A stretch of DNA of 58,733 nt from Limivivens faecihominis (lineage in GTDB: Bacteria > Bacillota > Clostridia > Lachnospirales > Lachnospiraceae): the NCBI RefSeq assembly GCF_020686945.1, contig NZ_JAJEPR010000021.1, positions 1 to 58,733 of the forward strand, given 5' to 3'. Below are positions 43,010-52,184 of this stretch, piece after piece (within the stretch, counting starts at the first letter, position 1; every line of letters starts with the position of its first letter). Below the pieces are notes generated by a model, which was not told the origin of the DNA, made no database searches, and saw nothing but the letters and a program-made list of their open reading frames with translations. The translations under genes were made by a program, and so were the position numbers.

Positions 43010-44383
43010 TTAATAAACCTTAATCTCTTTAATAAATGCCTCATCTCTCGCCGCAGTCACCTGTACTTTCAGCCTGGAGATGGTCTCGTCGGAATCGTTG
43101 ATCAGCGGATTCTGGAGAGCGAAGGGGTCCTGAAGCTGGCAGATCTTTTTGTGCCCGATGCAGGTACCCTGGTAGAGAGGATACTGGCTGCCGCTCTGGA
43201 ACTCTGCCACGATACGGAAGCTCTCGATTCTCTGTCCTTTTTCGATATCCTCTTTGAGGACTACATATTTCAGTTCTTTGGCCGGGCAGTCCAGTGTGAT
43301 GGTGTATACCGGCTGAGTCTTGGGCTCGTCTGCCTTTTTCTCGATCGTTGCCGGAAGCTCTTTTCCAAACTCTTTCTGGATCAGCTCACCCAGCTCTTTC
43401 AGTCTTGCCACATCGCGCTCATCAATCAGGCCTTCTGTTGTCGGCGGCAGATTCAGATGCATGCAGGAGTTTGCTCCTACACTGGTCAGATATGTATGGT
43501 AAAGACGCTCCAGAGAATGGGGCTCCTCATTTTTGTGCCAGAACCAGCCCGGACGGATCGACATATTGATCTCTGCCGGTGTGAAGGTCAGTCCTTTGGA
43601 ATAAAGGATGTTCGGCATGGTTCCCAGCTCCTGCTCAGTGTTGTAAAGATAGGAAAGGCTTCCCTCCTCTGCCATCGGGCCCGGGCCGGTCTGAACATCG
43701 CTGTAGAAACAAAGCTCAGAGGGGATAACGGACCATTCAGCGTGGCGGGCAACACCTGCCTCGTTTCCGCACCAGCGGATATCCGGTCCAAAGTCATTGA
43801 AAATTACAGCGTTCGGCTGATATTTGTGGATCAGCTCGATATAACGCGGGAAATCATATACCTGTTTCTTTCCGTTGGGGCCTTCGCCGCAGGCATTATC
43901 AAACCATACATAGAAGATATCGCCGTACCCGGTCAGAAGCTCGGTCAGCTGATTGCAGAAATAATCATTGTACTCCGGAGTTCCATAATATTTTGAGTTT
44001 CTGTCCCAGGGAGAAAGGTAGAAACCAAATTTGATACCGCCGCGGCGGCAGGCTTCTGCTGCCTCTTTTACGACGTCACCCTTGAAGGGGCTGTTTTTTA
44101 CGGAATGCTCTGTGTATTTGGACGGCCACAGGCAGAAACCATCATGATGCTTTGCCGTCAGCACCATTCCCTTCATACCTGCTGCCTTGATGGCCTCCAC
44201 CCACTGGTCACAGTTCAGTTTGGTGGGATTGAAAATGGATTCCGGCTCATTTCCCTGTCCCCATTCTCTGTCTGTAAATGTATTCGGACCGAAATGGATG
44301 AATGCATATGACTCCATTTCAAACCAGTCCAGCTGCTTCTTGGACGGCTTTACCTGCGCCGCCTCCTTTAAAAATTTCACCAT
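43010..44383 (-). CDS. GH29 alpha-L-fucosidase
   Basis: A 457-aa glycosidase removing L-fucose from oligosaccharides. Family features are SYAFIHFGPNTF near residue 25-36, the histidine pair in LTAKHHDGFCLWPSK, and the nucleophile region FYVWFDNACG (Asp162). No signal peptide, so it works on imported fucosides. AAGGAGG fixes the start at 44383. It is the last gene of the binding-protein/permease operon, 58 bp after the second permease. Confidence 0.93.
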   Translation of the reverse strand: MVKFLKEAAQVKPSKKQLDWFEMESYAFIHFGPNTFTDREWGQGNEPESIFNPTKLNCDQWVEAIKAAGMKGMVLTAKHHDGFCLWPSKYTEHSVKNSPFKGDVVKEAAEACRRGGIKFGFYLSPWDRNSKYYGTPEYNDYFCNQLTELLTGYGDIFYVWFDNACGEGPNGKKQVYDFPRYIELIHKYQPNAVIFNDFGPDIRWCGNEAGVARHAEWSVIPSELCFYSDVQTGPGPMAEEGSLSYLYNTEQELGTMPNILYSKGLTFTPAEINMSIRPGWFWHKNEEPHSLERLYHTYLTSVGANSCMHLNLPPTTEGLIDERDVARLKELGELIQKEFGKELPATIEKKADEPKTQPVYTITLDCPAKELKYVVLKEDIEKGQRIESFRIVAEFQSGSQYPLYQGTCIGHKKICQLQDPFALQNPLINDSDETISRLKVQVTAARDEAFIKEIKVY

Positions 44384-44441
44384 GCTGTTTTCCTCCTTAA
44401 AACCCACAAAATAATATCACCCTTCAGGATCTGACTATCCA

Positions 44442-45359
44442 TCAGCCCTTTACAGCACCTACCATAATACCTTTTACAAAATATTTCTGCATGAAGGGGT
44501 AAACCATGAAGATCGGCAGAGATGCCAGAACCGTGATCGTCATCCGAATTCCCTTTGGAGAAATAGAATTCGATACCAGCTGGCTCATTCCCGCTGCATT
44601 TGTCGTATTTTTAATCTGGTCTGCCAGCCTCTGCGCCTCATTAAGGTAATTATAAAGCAGATATTGAAGTGTAGTCAATGCCTCATTTCCTCTGGTATAA
44701 ATGTGATTATCGAACCAGGAGTTCCACTGTCCGACTGCGACAAAAACAGCTACTGTTGCAATGATCGGCTTGGACAGCGGCAGGATCAGTTTTGTAAATA
44801 CGGTCAGATATCCGGCACCATCCAGTCTTGCAGATTCTTCCAGCGAAGCCGGAAGCTGTTCCACGAAGGTCTTGATCAGAACAATGTTATAAGCAGAAAT
44901 CATCAGGGGCAGAATATATACCCAGAAATTATTCAGAAGGCCATAAGACTTCATAACAATGTAACTTGCGATCATACCACCGCTGATATACATGGTAAGA
45001 ATCAGAAAACGATACAGGAATTTGCGGAAAGGCATTTCCTCCTTTGTAAAAAGATATCCCAGGAAAGAACAGGACAGCACGGAAGCCACGGTTCCGATGA
45101 CCGTTCTTAATACTGATATCAGAACCGCATGGAAAAAACCGTTCAGTTCAAAAATATCTTTATAATTGGAAAGTGTAAAGCCTCTGGGCAAAAATACCGG
45201 CGGCTTCACATCCACCTGGCTGCCCTCGCTGAAGGTATAAATGATGATATACCAGAACGGGTAAATGCAGATAAGTGTGATCAGAAACAACAGGGCATAG
45301 TCACACACCATAAAAACTTTCCGGGACGTTGAAGTCTGGATTTTATTTTTCTTTTTCAT
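44442..45359 (-). CDS. Carbohydrate ABC permease, YtcP/LplC class
   Basis: A 305-aa, six-span permease with the LEESARLDGAGYLTVFTKLI coupling loop. It carries the class's long insertion after NSWFDN, and a YFVKGIMVGAVKG ending. GGAGGG precedes the ATG, 10 bp from the preceding permease. Partner of 45370-46296. Confidence 0.92.
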   Translation of the reverse strand: MKKKNKIQTSTSRKVFMVCDYALLFLITLICIYPFWYIIIYTFSEGSQVDVKPPVFLPRGFTLSNYKDIFELNGFFHAVLISVLRTVIGTVASVLSCSFLGYLFTKEEMPFRKFLYRFLILTMYISGGMIASYIVMKSYGLLNNFWVYILPLMISAYNIVLIKTFVEQLPASLEESARLDGAGYLTVFTKLILPLSKPIIATVAVFVAVGQWNSWFDNHIYTRGNEALTTLQYLLYNYLNEAQRLADQIKNTTNAAGMSQLVSNSISPKGIRMTITVLASLPIFMVYPFMQKYFVKGIMVGAVKG

Positions 45360-45369
45360 GCTATCCCTC

Positions 45370-46296
45370 CTAGATCACCGTATTACCACGGATCTTCTTT
45401 GCTACCATGTTTGCGATTACGACTAAGGCGACACTGACGATGGATTTCACAATACTGATGGCCACACCGTAGGAATAGTCCATGTTCTCCAGACCGATCC
45501 GGTATACATAGAGGTCAAGTACCTCGATGGCCGGAGCGGTAACAGCGTTTTTAAACAGCATATACTGTTCATATCCGGTATTCAGGAAGTTACCGACATT
45601 CAGGATAAACAGTACTACATATGTCTCCATCATAGCAGGTACGGTAACGTGCCATGCACAGCGGAAATATCCGGCTCCGTCTACCTTTGCCGCCTCATAC
45701 TGCTGTTGGTCGATACCGGCGATGGCAGCCAGATAGATGATGGAATTCCATCCCAGGGTCTTCCACTGGGCCAGGAACGTCTGGAACCAGTAAACAGAGC
45801 CTTTGGAGCTTAAAACAGACTGAGCCTGCTCTGCACCGGTGATCTTTGTAATCACGCTGGTCATAAGGCCGTCTGTGGAAAACAGAGAGAACGCCAGGGA
45901 GAAAATGATAACCCAGCTGATGAAGTTCGGAAGAGTGGTAAACGTCTGCACAAATTTTCTTACCGGTCCACTCTTGATCTCATTCAGCAGAATGGCAAAG
46001 ATCATCGGAAGCGGAGTCAGGATAATGCTGATTCCTGCAAAAATGAAAGTATTTTTCAGTGCCCTTATGACGTTGGCATCCTTCATGATCATCTTGAAGT
46101 AATCCAGCCCCATAAAGTCACACTCCAGGATCGGCACACCTGGAACATAGTCAAATACGGAATAAATCCATCCGAAAATAGGAACGTAGTTAAACAGCAG
46201 AACGAGCACCATAAAAGGCAGTACCATAAATAATAATTTATACTGCTTTTTCGGTTTTCTCGCAGGAGCCACTGTGACGGTTTTTGATCTTGCCAT
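45370..46296 (-). CDS. Carbohydrate ABC permease, LplB/UgpA class
   Basis: A 308-aa, six-span permease. A basic N-terminus leads into the first span, with NYVPIFGWIYSVFDY, and YEAAKVDGAGYFRCAWHVTV is the coupling loop. A GGAGAGG site precedes the ATG at 46296. It forms the channel with 44442-45359. Confidence 0.92.
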   Translation of the reverse strand: MARSKTVTVAPARKPKKQYKLLFMVLPFMVLVLLFNYVPIFGWIYSVFDYVPGVPILECDFMGLDYFKMIMKDANVIRALKNTFIFAGISIILTPLPMIFAILLNEIKSGPVRKFVQTFTTLPNFISWVIIFSLAFSLFSTDGLMTSVITKITGAEQAQSVLSSKGSVYWFQTFLAQWKTLGWNSIIYLAAIAGIDQQQYEAAKVDGAGYFRCAWHVTVPAMMETYVVLFILNVGNFLNTGYEQYMLFKNAVTAPAIEVLDLYVYRIGLENMDYSYGVAISIVKSIVSVALVVIANMVAKKIRGNTVI

Positions 46297-46325
46297 CTGT
46301 TCCTCTCCTTTCTCTTTTCATACAG

Positions 46326-46369
46326 CAGGCGCTGCTGCAGGATTTCTACTCCATATACAGCAGCGCCTG
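46326..46369 (-). promoter_or_regulatory. Intercistronic hairpin after the fucoside binding-protein gene
   Basis: A perfect 12-bp stem CAGGCGCTGCTG with CAGCAGCGCCTG (46326-46337, 46358-46369) lies between the binding-protein stop and the permease. There is no U-run, so it more likely stabilises the binding-protein message than ends transcription. Similar placement to 4472-4497. Confidence 0.6.
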
Positions 46370-46386
46370 AATAAATTTTTTATGTC

Positions 46387-48114
46387 TTATTTGGTCATTT
46401 CCTCGATGGTAGTTTTAGCCTCTGCCCATGCATTGCTCCACCATTCAACGGATTCCTCTGCCCCTGCATCCTTCAGCTGAGCGATAAGGTCTGCTTTTGC
46501 AGCCTCAAACTCTTCATCAGAGGCAGCCTGTACCAGGCTCGGAATTGCACTCATTGTGATCTCTTCACAGTTGCTGTCGATACGAACGATATTCTTCGGA
46601 GTAGTCGGAAGACCCATCTGGATTGCGTTGATACCAGTTCCAAGATCAATGCTTGTACCAGCCTCTACACGTTTTTTCAGAGTGTCGCTCGGGATGTCGA
46701 TTCCCAGAGTAGAACACATATCTTTCTCAGCGTAGGTCATGCTGTCGTCCAGCATATCCTCATCATACCAGAGGTCGATGAGACCGCCGTCAGATGCTAC
46801 ATTGTAGTAGTCAAGACCACACATACCAGACAGATCGCCCTCACCGATACCAGAAGCTTTCCACTCGTCCAGACGGCTTCCGTCTGTCTTCATAGCAACG
46901 GTATCAGCAGTCAGAGACGGTTTTCCGCTGTCATCAGTAGTCCATCTTCCCTCAACACCGGAGTCGATGTCTCTGGAGAACTCTTCGCTCTGCAGATAGT
47001 CCAGAATCATGACTGCACGCTCAACATTCTCGGAATGAGAAGAAACGAAGAAGTATTTACCGAACCATCCGCCCAGGTTCTTCTCGTTGCCCCATCCAAG
47101 GTAGGACGGAAGAGTCACATACTCTTTCAGAGTCTCAGGATCTTCTGCTCTCTGATTCCCATTGTAGGTTCCGTAGTACCAGTTCACGCTTCCGCCAAGG
47201 TACTGTCCTTTGTCGTATTTCTCTTTAAGATCCTCAGATTTGGTGATGAAGCAGTCCGGATCCAGAAGTCCTTCTCTGTACAGTTTGTTGTAGAATTTTA
47301 TGCCAGACCAGAACGGAGTATCTCCTTCCACACCCTCGTCATAGAGGTCCGGTACCAGCTCGTTGGTGGTTACATTCTGTACATAGATACCACCTTCGAG
47401 GTTGATGTAACCCTCAGCCAGGCAGCCTTTGTAGAAGTAAGCGTGAAGATGGGAATCGTTGTAAGCGCTCATTGCATAAACGGGAAGTCCATCCTCCGTC
47501 TCCGGATAGATCTCTTTCATTTTCTTAAGAGCCTCGATGTAATCGTCATCGTTGTTGATTTCCGGGCAGCCGATCTCTTTGTAAAGATCCCAGCGAACGA
47601 TATAACCATTATTCAGAACAGTTCCATAATTTGCCTCTGCACCGTCGAAGGTTACTCGCGGAGTCACGAAATACTGGACGTCATCACCGTTGCTCTTGTA
47701 AGTTTTCATAAGCTCATTACGGAAGTTCATGTTGTCGGAGAAGATGTTTGGAGCGATGTCCTTGTAATCTTCCAGGTTCACTGCATGTTTTCCTTTTACG
47801 ACACCCTCAATATTGGCATCATTGACCTGAACGATATCCGTGGTGTTTCCTCCGGAAAGATCCAGGTTCAGGCTCTCATTATCGTAAGTTTTCAGACTCA
47901 GGGTTACGTTGAATTTGTCCTCCAGTTTCTGAACGACCTCATTCGGCCATCCCTCTTTGGTGTCAGAAGAACCCATGTTGATACCGCCAATGGTAATCTC
48001 CACATGTTCGGACAGGTCGCTGTCTGTTGCTGCTTCGTCTGCTGCCGCGCTGGTGCAAAGACCTGCCACCATGGCAAGAGCACTCACCATAGCTACCACT
48101 TTCTTCATTTTCAT
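46387..48114 (-). CDS. Sugar ABC solute-binding protein (fucoside locus)
   Basis: A 575-aa family 1-type extracellular binding protein. The signal peptide has a Lys-rich start and an Ala/Met/Val core, ending near TSAAAD. The only cysteine nearby (AGLCTS) does not fit a lipobox. The long acidic mature part matches LipO-like proteins that pair with LplB/YtcP permeases. It likely binds fucosylated oligosaccharides, judged only from the GH29 gene downstream. The ATG at 48114 follows GGGAGGA. Confidence 0.9.
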   Translation of the reverse strand: MKMKKVVAMVSALAMVAGLCTSAAADEAATDSDLSEHVEITIGGINMGSSDTKEGWPNEVVQKLEDKFNVTLSLKTYDNESLNLDLSGGNTTDIVQVNDANIEGVVKGKHAVNLEDYKDIAPNIFSDNMNFRNELMKTYKSNGDDVQYFVTPRVTFDGAEANYGTVLNNGYIVRWDLYKEIGCPEINNDDDYIEALKKMKEIYPETEDGLPVYAMSAYNDSHLHAYFYKGCLAEGYINLEGGIYVQNVTTNELVPDLYDEGVEGDTPFWSGIKFYNKLYREGLLDPDCFITKSEDLKEKYDKGQYLGGSVNWYYGTYNGNQRAEDPETLKEYVTLPSYLGWGNEKNLGGWFGKYFFVSSHSENVERAVMILDYLQSEEFSRDIDSGVEGRWTTDDSGKPSLTADTVAMKTDGSRLDEWKASGIGEGDLSGMCGLDYYNVASDGGLIDLWYDEDMLDDSMTYAEKDMCSTLGIDIPSDTLKKRVEAGTSIDLGTGINAIQMGLPTTPKNIVRIDSNCEEITMSAIPSLVQAASDEEFEAAKADLIAQLKDAGAEESVEWWSNAWAEAKTTIEEMTK

Positions 48115-48260
48115 AGTCTTCCTCCCTTTCATGATCGGGTCTTACTCCCGTCTGCTTTGTGATGAACTTATTTTACCGAAAAAATGACGAATTCGGAATG
48201 ATTTTTCTTTCCAGTTACTTGTCATTTTTTATGTTCTTTTTATGATTCGATTATTTTTCA

Positions 48261-48303
48261 GACTTATTTTTAGATTTTTCTTATAGAAATCGAAAAATAA
48301 GTC
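48261..48303. promoter_or_regulatory. AT-rich nested palindrome upstream of the fucoside operon
   Basis: Perfect 11-bp outer arms GACTTATTTTT and AAAAATAAGTC enclose GATTT...AAATC inner arms. It could be an operator or RNA structure. It lies in the 255-bp gap between the MBL gene's terminator and the binding-protein start. A TAAAAT -10-like hexamer occurs near 48170 on the minus strand, but without a convincing -35. Confidence 0.5.
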
Positions 48304-48327
48304 AAGTGATTTTCGTGATTTTTCCCA

Positions 48328-48364
48328 ACAAAACAGCAGAAGCACCTTTTTAGGGTACCTCTGC
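48328..48364 (-). terminator. Intrinsic terminator after the MBL-fold gene
   Basis: On the minus strand GCAGAGGTACC pairs with GGTGCTTCTGC (11 bp, two G-U pairs), followed by a U-rich tail. The wobble pairs work only in the minus-strand RNA, which fixes the direction. Confidence 0.8.
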
Positions 48365-48369
48365 CAATT

Positions 48370-49086
48370 TTAATTCTTATATTTTTCACGATTTACCAAT
48401 AGTTCTCTATATGCTGCTTGCATAAGCCCAAACGCCGGTTTCAAATACGGTCGGAAATGCCCTGGCAACACTGCTTTACTTTCCACATTCATCATTTTTT
48501 TTACCGAGGAAAGATATTCCTTGAAAGAATATCCCGGATCTACTCGGATACCCATCCGTACACTGCCATCTTCTTCTCCTGCCTGCAAAAAATCTCCGGT
48601 AAAAAGAATTCTTTTTCCTTTACCAACAAATTCATAACATATACTTCCTTTTGTATGCCCTGGCGTATGAAAGCAATTAAGTTTGCAGGAATCACTCAAT
48701 AAAATTTTTTCACTATCCTTAAGCCGCCTTACCCTTTGACATGTCGGAAATGGTTTTCCATATGCAAAAAATATTGTATGATCATCACCTTTTTCTATAC
48801 TGTCTGCATCCGCCTCTCCGGCCCAGACATGTGCTCCGGCTTTTTCAAACCAAAAGGCATTTCCCGCATGGTCAAAATGAGCATGTGTCAGAAACACATC
48901 TGAGATTTGTCTCTTCTCCAATCCCCATGTTTTCATGGTTTCCTGTATCTGGATCCTGTCTGTTTCATCCAATCCCGTATCAATCAGAACCATTCTGTTT
49001 TCCTCTGGAAAATCAATTCCGTAAACATTCTGATGTATCTGAAAAGGAAAGCCCGAAAGCAGGTAGATATCTGGAAAAATCATCAT
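48370..49086 (-). CDS. MBL-fold metallohydrolase
   Basis: A 238-aa cytosolic enzyme with THAHFDHAGN (His68, His70, Asp72, His73), a further metal His in HTPGHTKGS, the bridging Asp in FTGDFL, and a last His in LPGHFRPY. All metal ligands are intact. MBL hydrolases of this size cleave lactones, thioesters or phosphodiesters; the substrate is not evident. It follows the sugar permeases by four bases, so it is the last gene of the importer operon, and a sugar-lactone or phosphoester role fits but is inferred. Confidence 0.87.
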   Translation of the reverse strand: MMIFPDIYLLSGFPFQIHQNVYGIDFPEENRMVLIDTGLDETDRIQIQETMKTWGLEKRQISDVFLTHAHFDHAGNAFWFEKAGAHVWAGEADADSIEKGDDHTIFFAYGKPFPTCQRVRRLKDSEKILLSDSCKLNCFHTPGHTKGSICYEFVGKGKRILFTGDFLQAGEEDGSVRMGIRVDPGYSFKEYLSSVKKMMNVESKAVLPGHFRPYLKPAFGLMQAAYRELLVNREKYKN

Positions 49087-49090
49087 AATC

Positions 49091-49912
49091 TCACCCCTTT
49101 ACAGCCCCTGAAGCCAGACCTTCCGTGATCTGTTTTGAAAATATCATGAAAATAATCATAATTGGAAGGATTCCGACGACTACCGCCAGGATTCTCGCTC
49201 CATAATCTGCCACAAACATATTTCCTATGGAAGCAATGACCAGCGGAATGGTAAACATTTTCGGATCATTAATCATAATCATTGGAAGCAGATAGCTGTT
49301 CCAGGATTGAAGGAAAGCAATAATCGACAGCGTAAACAGCGCCGGCTTCACAATTGGAAGAACCATTTTCAAAAAAATCCCCATATCTGTACAGCCATCC
49401 AGCCAGCTGCTCTCCATCAGCTCATAAGGAAAGGCATCGCCGATATACTGCGTCATCCAGAACACTCCAAATGCATTTGCAATATTTGGCAGGATCAGTG
49501 GAAGAAAGGTTTTTGATAAATGCAGCACTCTCATTTCCCATACATAGGCTACCAGACCTACCTCCATCGGCACCATCATGGTCAGGATTACCAGCTGAAG
49601 CAGCATTTTTTTATGCTTAAATTCATATTTTGCAAATCCAAAACCCGCCATAGCTCCGAAAAATACCGTTAAAAACGTGCTGGACAGAGCAACAACCAGA
49701 CTGTTTAACAGGGAACGGAAATAGTCTGCATCCAGAATTGTCTGAAAATTATTTCTTAAGGCTTTTCCTATCCGGAAAATATCTCCTGCAAAAATCATCT
49801 GGTTGTCCTGGGTTGCCATAAAAAACATCAGAACAAAGGGAATCATACTGATCGTTGCTGCTGCGATCACAAACAGATTGATCAAAATACGAACTGCTTT
49901 TCCTCTCTGCAT
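49091..49912 (-). CDS. Carbohydrate ABC permease, MalG/LacG class
   Basis: A 273-aa, six-span permease with LMESSWLDGCTDMGIFLKMV as the coupling loop and a GLASGAVKG end typical of sugar permeases of the LacG/AraQ type. GGAG lies before the ATG, two bases past the preceding stop. Confidence 0.92.
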   Translation of the reverse strand: MQRGKAVRILINLFVIAAATISMIPFVLMFFMATQDNQMIFAGDIFRIGKALRNNFQTILDADYFRSLLNSLVVALSSTFLTVFFGAMAGFGFAKYEFKHKKMLLQLVILTMMVPMEVGLVAYVWEMRVLHLSKTFLPLILPNIANAFGVFWMTQYIGDAFPYELMESSWLDGCTDMGIFLKMVLPIVKPALFTLSIIAFLQSWNSYLLPMIMINDPKMFTIPLVIASIGNMFVADYGARILAVVVGILPIMIIFMIFSKQITEGLASGAVKG

Positions 49913-49914
49913 TT

Positions 49915-50796
49915 TCAGGTCTCCTCTCTGTTGACAATTCGGAAATAAACCATCGTAAATATGAGAATGATCACAAACATCAGATATCCGGTAGCAGCTC
50001 CATAACCGCTCTGGCCCGCCTTAAAGGCCGTATCCAGAAACTTCATATTCATTGTCTGGGCCGCACTGTTTACGCCGCCCTTATAATCGCCAAACAGCAT
50101 CAAAGGTTCTTCAAAAATCTTGAGACAGCCAATCATTCCGTTGGTGATCTGAAAAATCAAAATCGGTTTTAACATAGGAAGGATCACATAAATGATCGCT
50201 TTGGGCGTTGAAGCGCCATCCACCTTTGCCGCCTCATAGATATCCTTTGAAATACTCTGCAAACCCGCCAGATAAATGACCGCCGTATATCCCACATAGC
50301 GCCAGATCGTGACCATGGCCACCAGCGGCTTTGAAAAAGCCGCTGTATGAAGCCAGTTCACATTCTTATCAATGAGACCTATTCCTTTCAGGAAAAAATT
50401 TACCGCACCGAAATTCTGATCAAATAGGGTTGCAAAAATCAGTCCAATCGCGATCGGAGCTGTAATATAAGGCAGAAACATCGTATTCCGGATATAACCT
50501 TTTCCAATTCTTACAATTCCATAATTCATAAGAAGCGCAAGGATCAGGCCAAGGCTCTGAATCGGGATCATAGCCTCCAGCACAATCATAAAGCTGTTAA
50601 AGACAGACCGATAAAACGCTTTATCCTGCAGAAGAGCCACATAATTATCGAATCCTATAAACTCCATCGGTCCAAAACCCTTCCACTTAGTCAGACTGAT
50701 GTAAAAGCTGAATAAAATCGGAAAAAGATTAAAAATTCCATAGATTATGAAAAAAGGCGCAATGAACAAAAACGGCCAGTTGATACGTTTTTTCAT
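49915..50796 (-). CDS. Carbohydrate ABC permease, MalF/LacF class
   Basis: A 293-aa, six-span permease. LFPILFSFYISLTKW is in the first span region, FIGFDNYVALL in the first loop, and IYEAAKVDGASTPKAIIYVI is the coupling loop. GGAGGA precedes the ATG. Pairs with the downstream MalG-class subunit. Confidence 0.92.
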   Translation of the reverse strand: MKKRINWPFLFIAPFFIIYGIFNLFPILFSFYISLTKWKGFGPMEFIGFDNYVALLQDKAFYRSVFNSFMIVLEAMIPIQSLGLILALLMNYGIVRIGKGYIRNTMFLPYITAPIAIGLIFATLFDQNFGAVNFFLKGIGLIDKNVNWLHTAAFSKPLVAMVTIWRYVGYTAVIYLAGLQSISKDIYEAAKVDGASTPKAIIYVILPMLKPILIFQITNGMIGCLKIFEEPLMLFGDYKGGVNSAAQTMNMKFLDTAFKAGQSGYGAATGYLMFVIILIFTMVYFRIVNREET

Positions 50797-50814
50797 TCTC
50801 TATTTCCTCCGCTC

Positions 50815-52104
50815 TTATTTTTCATACTCAGGATTGGAAGAAATAATATCCTCTTCCACTTTTTCTGCGATTTCATCTGCCGTTCCTTCCAGTGACTGTG
50901 CAAAAAACGTCATACTGTTGTAAAACAGCGCATCATCCGAGATCGGACGCAGTACGGTCATCTCGTCCATCTCTTTCAGATACAGTTCCGTTACATTCTC
51001 ACCGCCAAAAAACTCATTCGGCTTATTCAGATAATCGTCCTCATATGCGGATTTAACTCCCGGATAAAAATGAATCAGATCATATTTATTCTGAGCTCCT
51101 TCTTTGGAAAGCTCATATTTCATCCAGGCTGCCACTGCATCCTTATTTTCACTCTGGTTATACATTCCCCACCAGATGCCGCCCCAGTTGTATGCGCCTC
51201 CGGGAACTTCTGCTACGCCCCAGTTGCCGCTTCCCTCCGGATCATTCGGCTCAATCACATAGCTTTGGAACCAGCAGGAGCCCGGATAGCAAAATACATT
51301 TCCCTGACCAAAAGACGCATTCCATGCAGGAGTCCAGACATCCAAACCAGCATCGATCTCTGCTTCTTTTAATTTCAGCATCAGCTCAATGGTATCTGTA
51401 AAATTCTCCTGTACCATCAGCTTGTTCTCGTCACGCCAGCGCAAACCGGTCTGGTTGACAAGCGGCTGTACCAAAATGTCAATTCCAGGAATCATATTTA
51501 CTGCACCGTCAGATGCTTCCTTTATCTTTTTTCCGGTCGCTATAAAGGAATCCCAGTCGCTGACCATCGCACTGATCTCATCCGGATCGTCTGTTCCGAG
51601 ATATTCTTTTGCCAGATCTCTGCGATAATAGAGACCTCCCGGCGCGGCGGTATTGGGAATGCCGATAAAGGTTCCATTGTCATCTGTTCCGATATCTGCC
51701 AAGTAGGGAATCAGAAGATCTTTGTCGATTTCGTGCTGTTCCAGATCCTCGGCAATTCCCATATCATAGAACTTTCCGACATTATTAATCTCCATAGCAA
51801 GAATATCCGGCACATCACTTCCGCTCGTGAGAGCAGCCTGCAGCTTCTGCATATAATCATCAGCGGAAGCCACCGTAACAAAATCAAAGGTCACATTCGG
51901 ATAAATATCATTCATCTTCTGCACCATGTCAAAAAAGTTTGGGTCCCAGCTCCAGAAAAGAATATTTCCCGTAACCTCTTCCGGCGCCTTTCCATTGACG
52001 TAATAATACTCGCTGTCGTTGGTTTCCTCCGCTCCTGCTGCACAGGGCACTGCCAGAGACAGTACCATCATTCCGGCCAGTAACATCGCTGCTCTTTTTT
52101 TCAT
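50815..52104 (-). CDS. Sugar ABC solute-binding protein
   Basis: A 429-aa family 1 binding protein with a signal peptide ending about CAAGAEE. The cysteine there (AVPC) does not fit a lipobox. It has WSWDPNFFDMVQKMNDIYP, ALTSGSDVPDILAMEI and later YNWGGIWWGMYNQ, as in oligosaccharide-binding proteins. The YesM/YesN-type genes directly upstream probably regulate it. GGAGGG precedes the ATG. The ligand is unknown, since no glycosidase is in the operon. Confidence 0.9.
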   Translation of the reverse strand: MKKRAAMLLAGMMVLSLAVPCAAGAEETNDSEYYYVNGKAPEEVTGNILFWSWDPNFFDMVQKMNDIYPNVTFDFVTVASADDYMQKLQAALTSGSDVPDILAMEINNVGKFYDMGIAEDLEQHEIDKDLLIPYLADIGTDDNGTFIGIPNTAAPGGLYYRRDLAKEYLGTDDPDEISAMVSDWDSFIATGKKIKEASDGAVNMIPGIDILVQPLVNQTGLRWRDENKLMVQENFTDTIELMLKLKEAEIDAGLDVWTPAWNASFGQGNVFCYPGSCWFQSYVIEPNDPEGSGNWGVAEVPGGAYNWGGIWWGMYNQSENKDAVAAWMKYELSKEGAQNKYDLIHFYPGVKSAYEDDYLNKPNEFFGGENVTELYLKEMDEMTVLRPISDDALFYNSMTFFAQSLEGTADEIAEKVEEDIISSNPEYEK

Positions 52105-52184
52105 ACTTAAAGCCCTCCTTTAATTTTTCTGATGAGCCAAGTATAACATTCTGCCAAAATCTTTCTATCGTCCGTTGTTATGAT

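Noticed and set aside
48025..48114. Lipobox in the fucoside binding protein (AGLCTS)
   Set aside because: The residues before Cys (A-G-L) do not fit the lipobox consensus, and an SPase I-like Ala-rich site follows.
47035..48162. A 375-codon plus-strand frame over the fucoside binding-protein gene
   Set aside because: Antisense shadow without a ribosome site; the minus strand codes for a typical binding protein.
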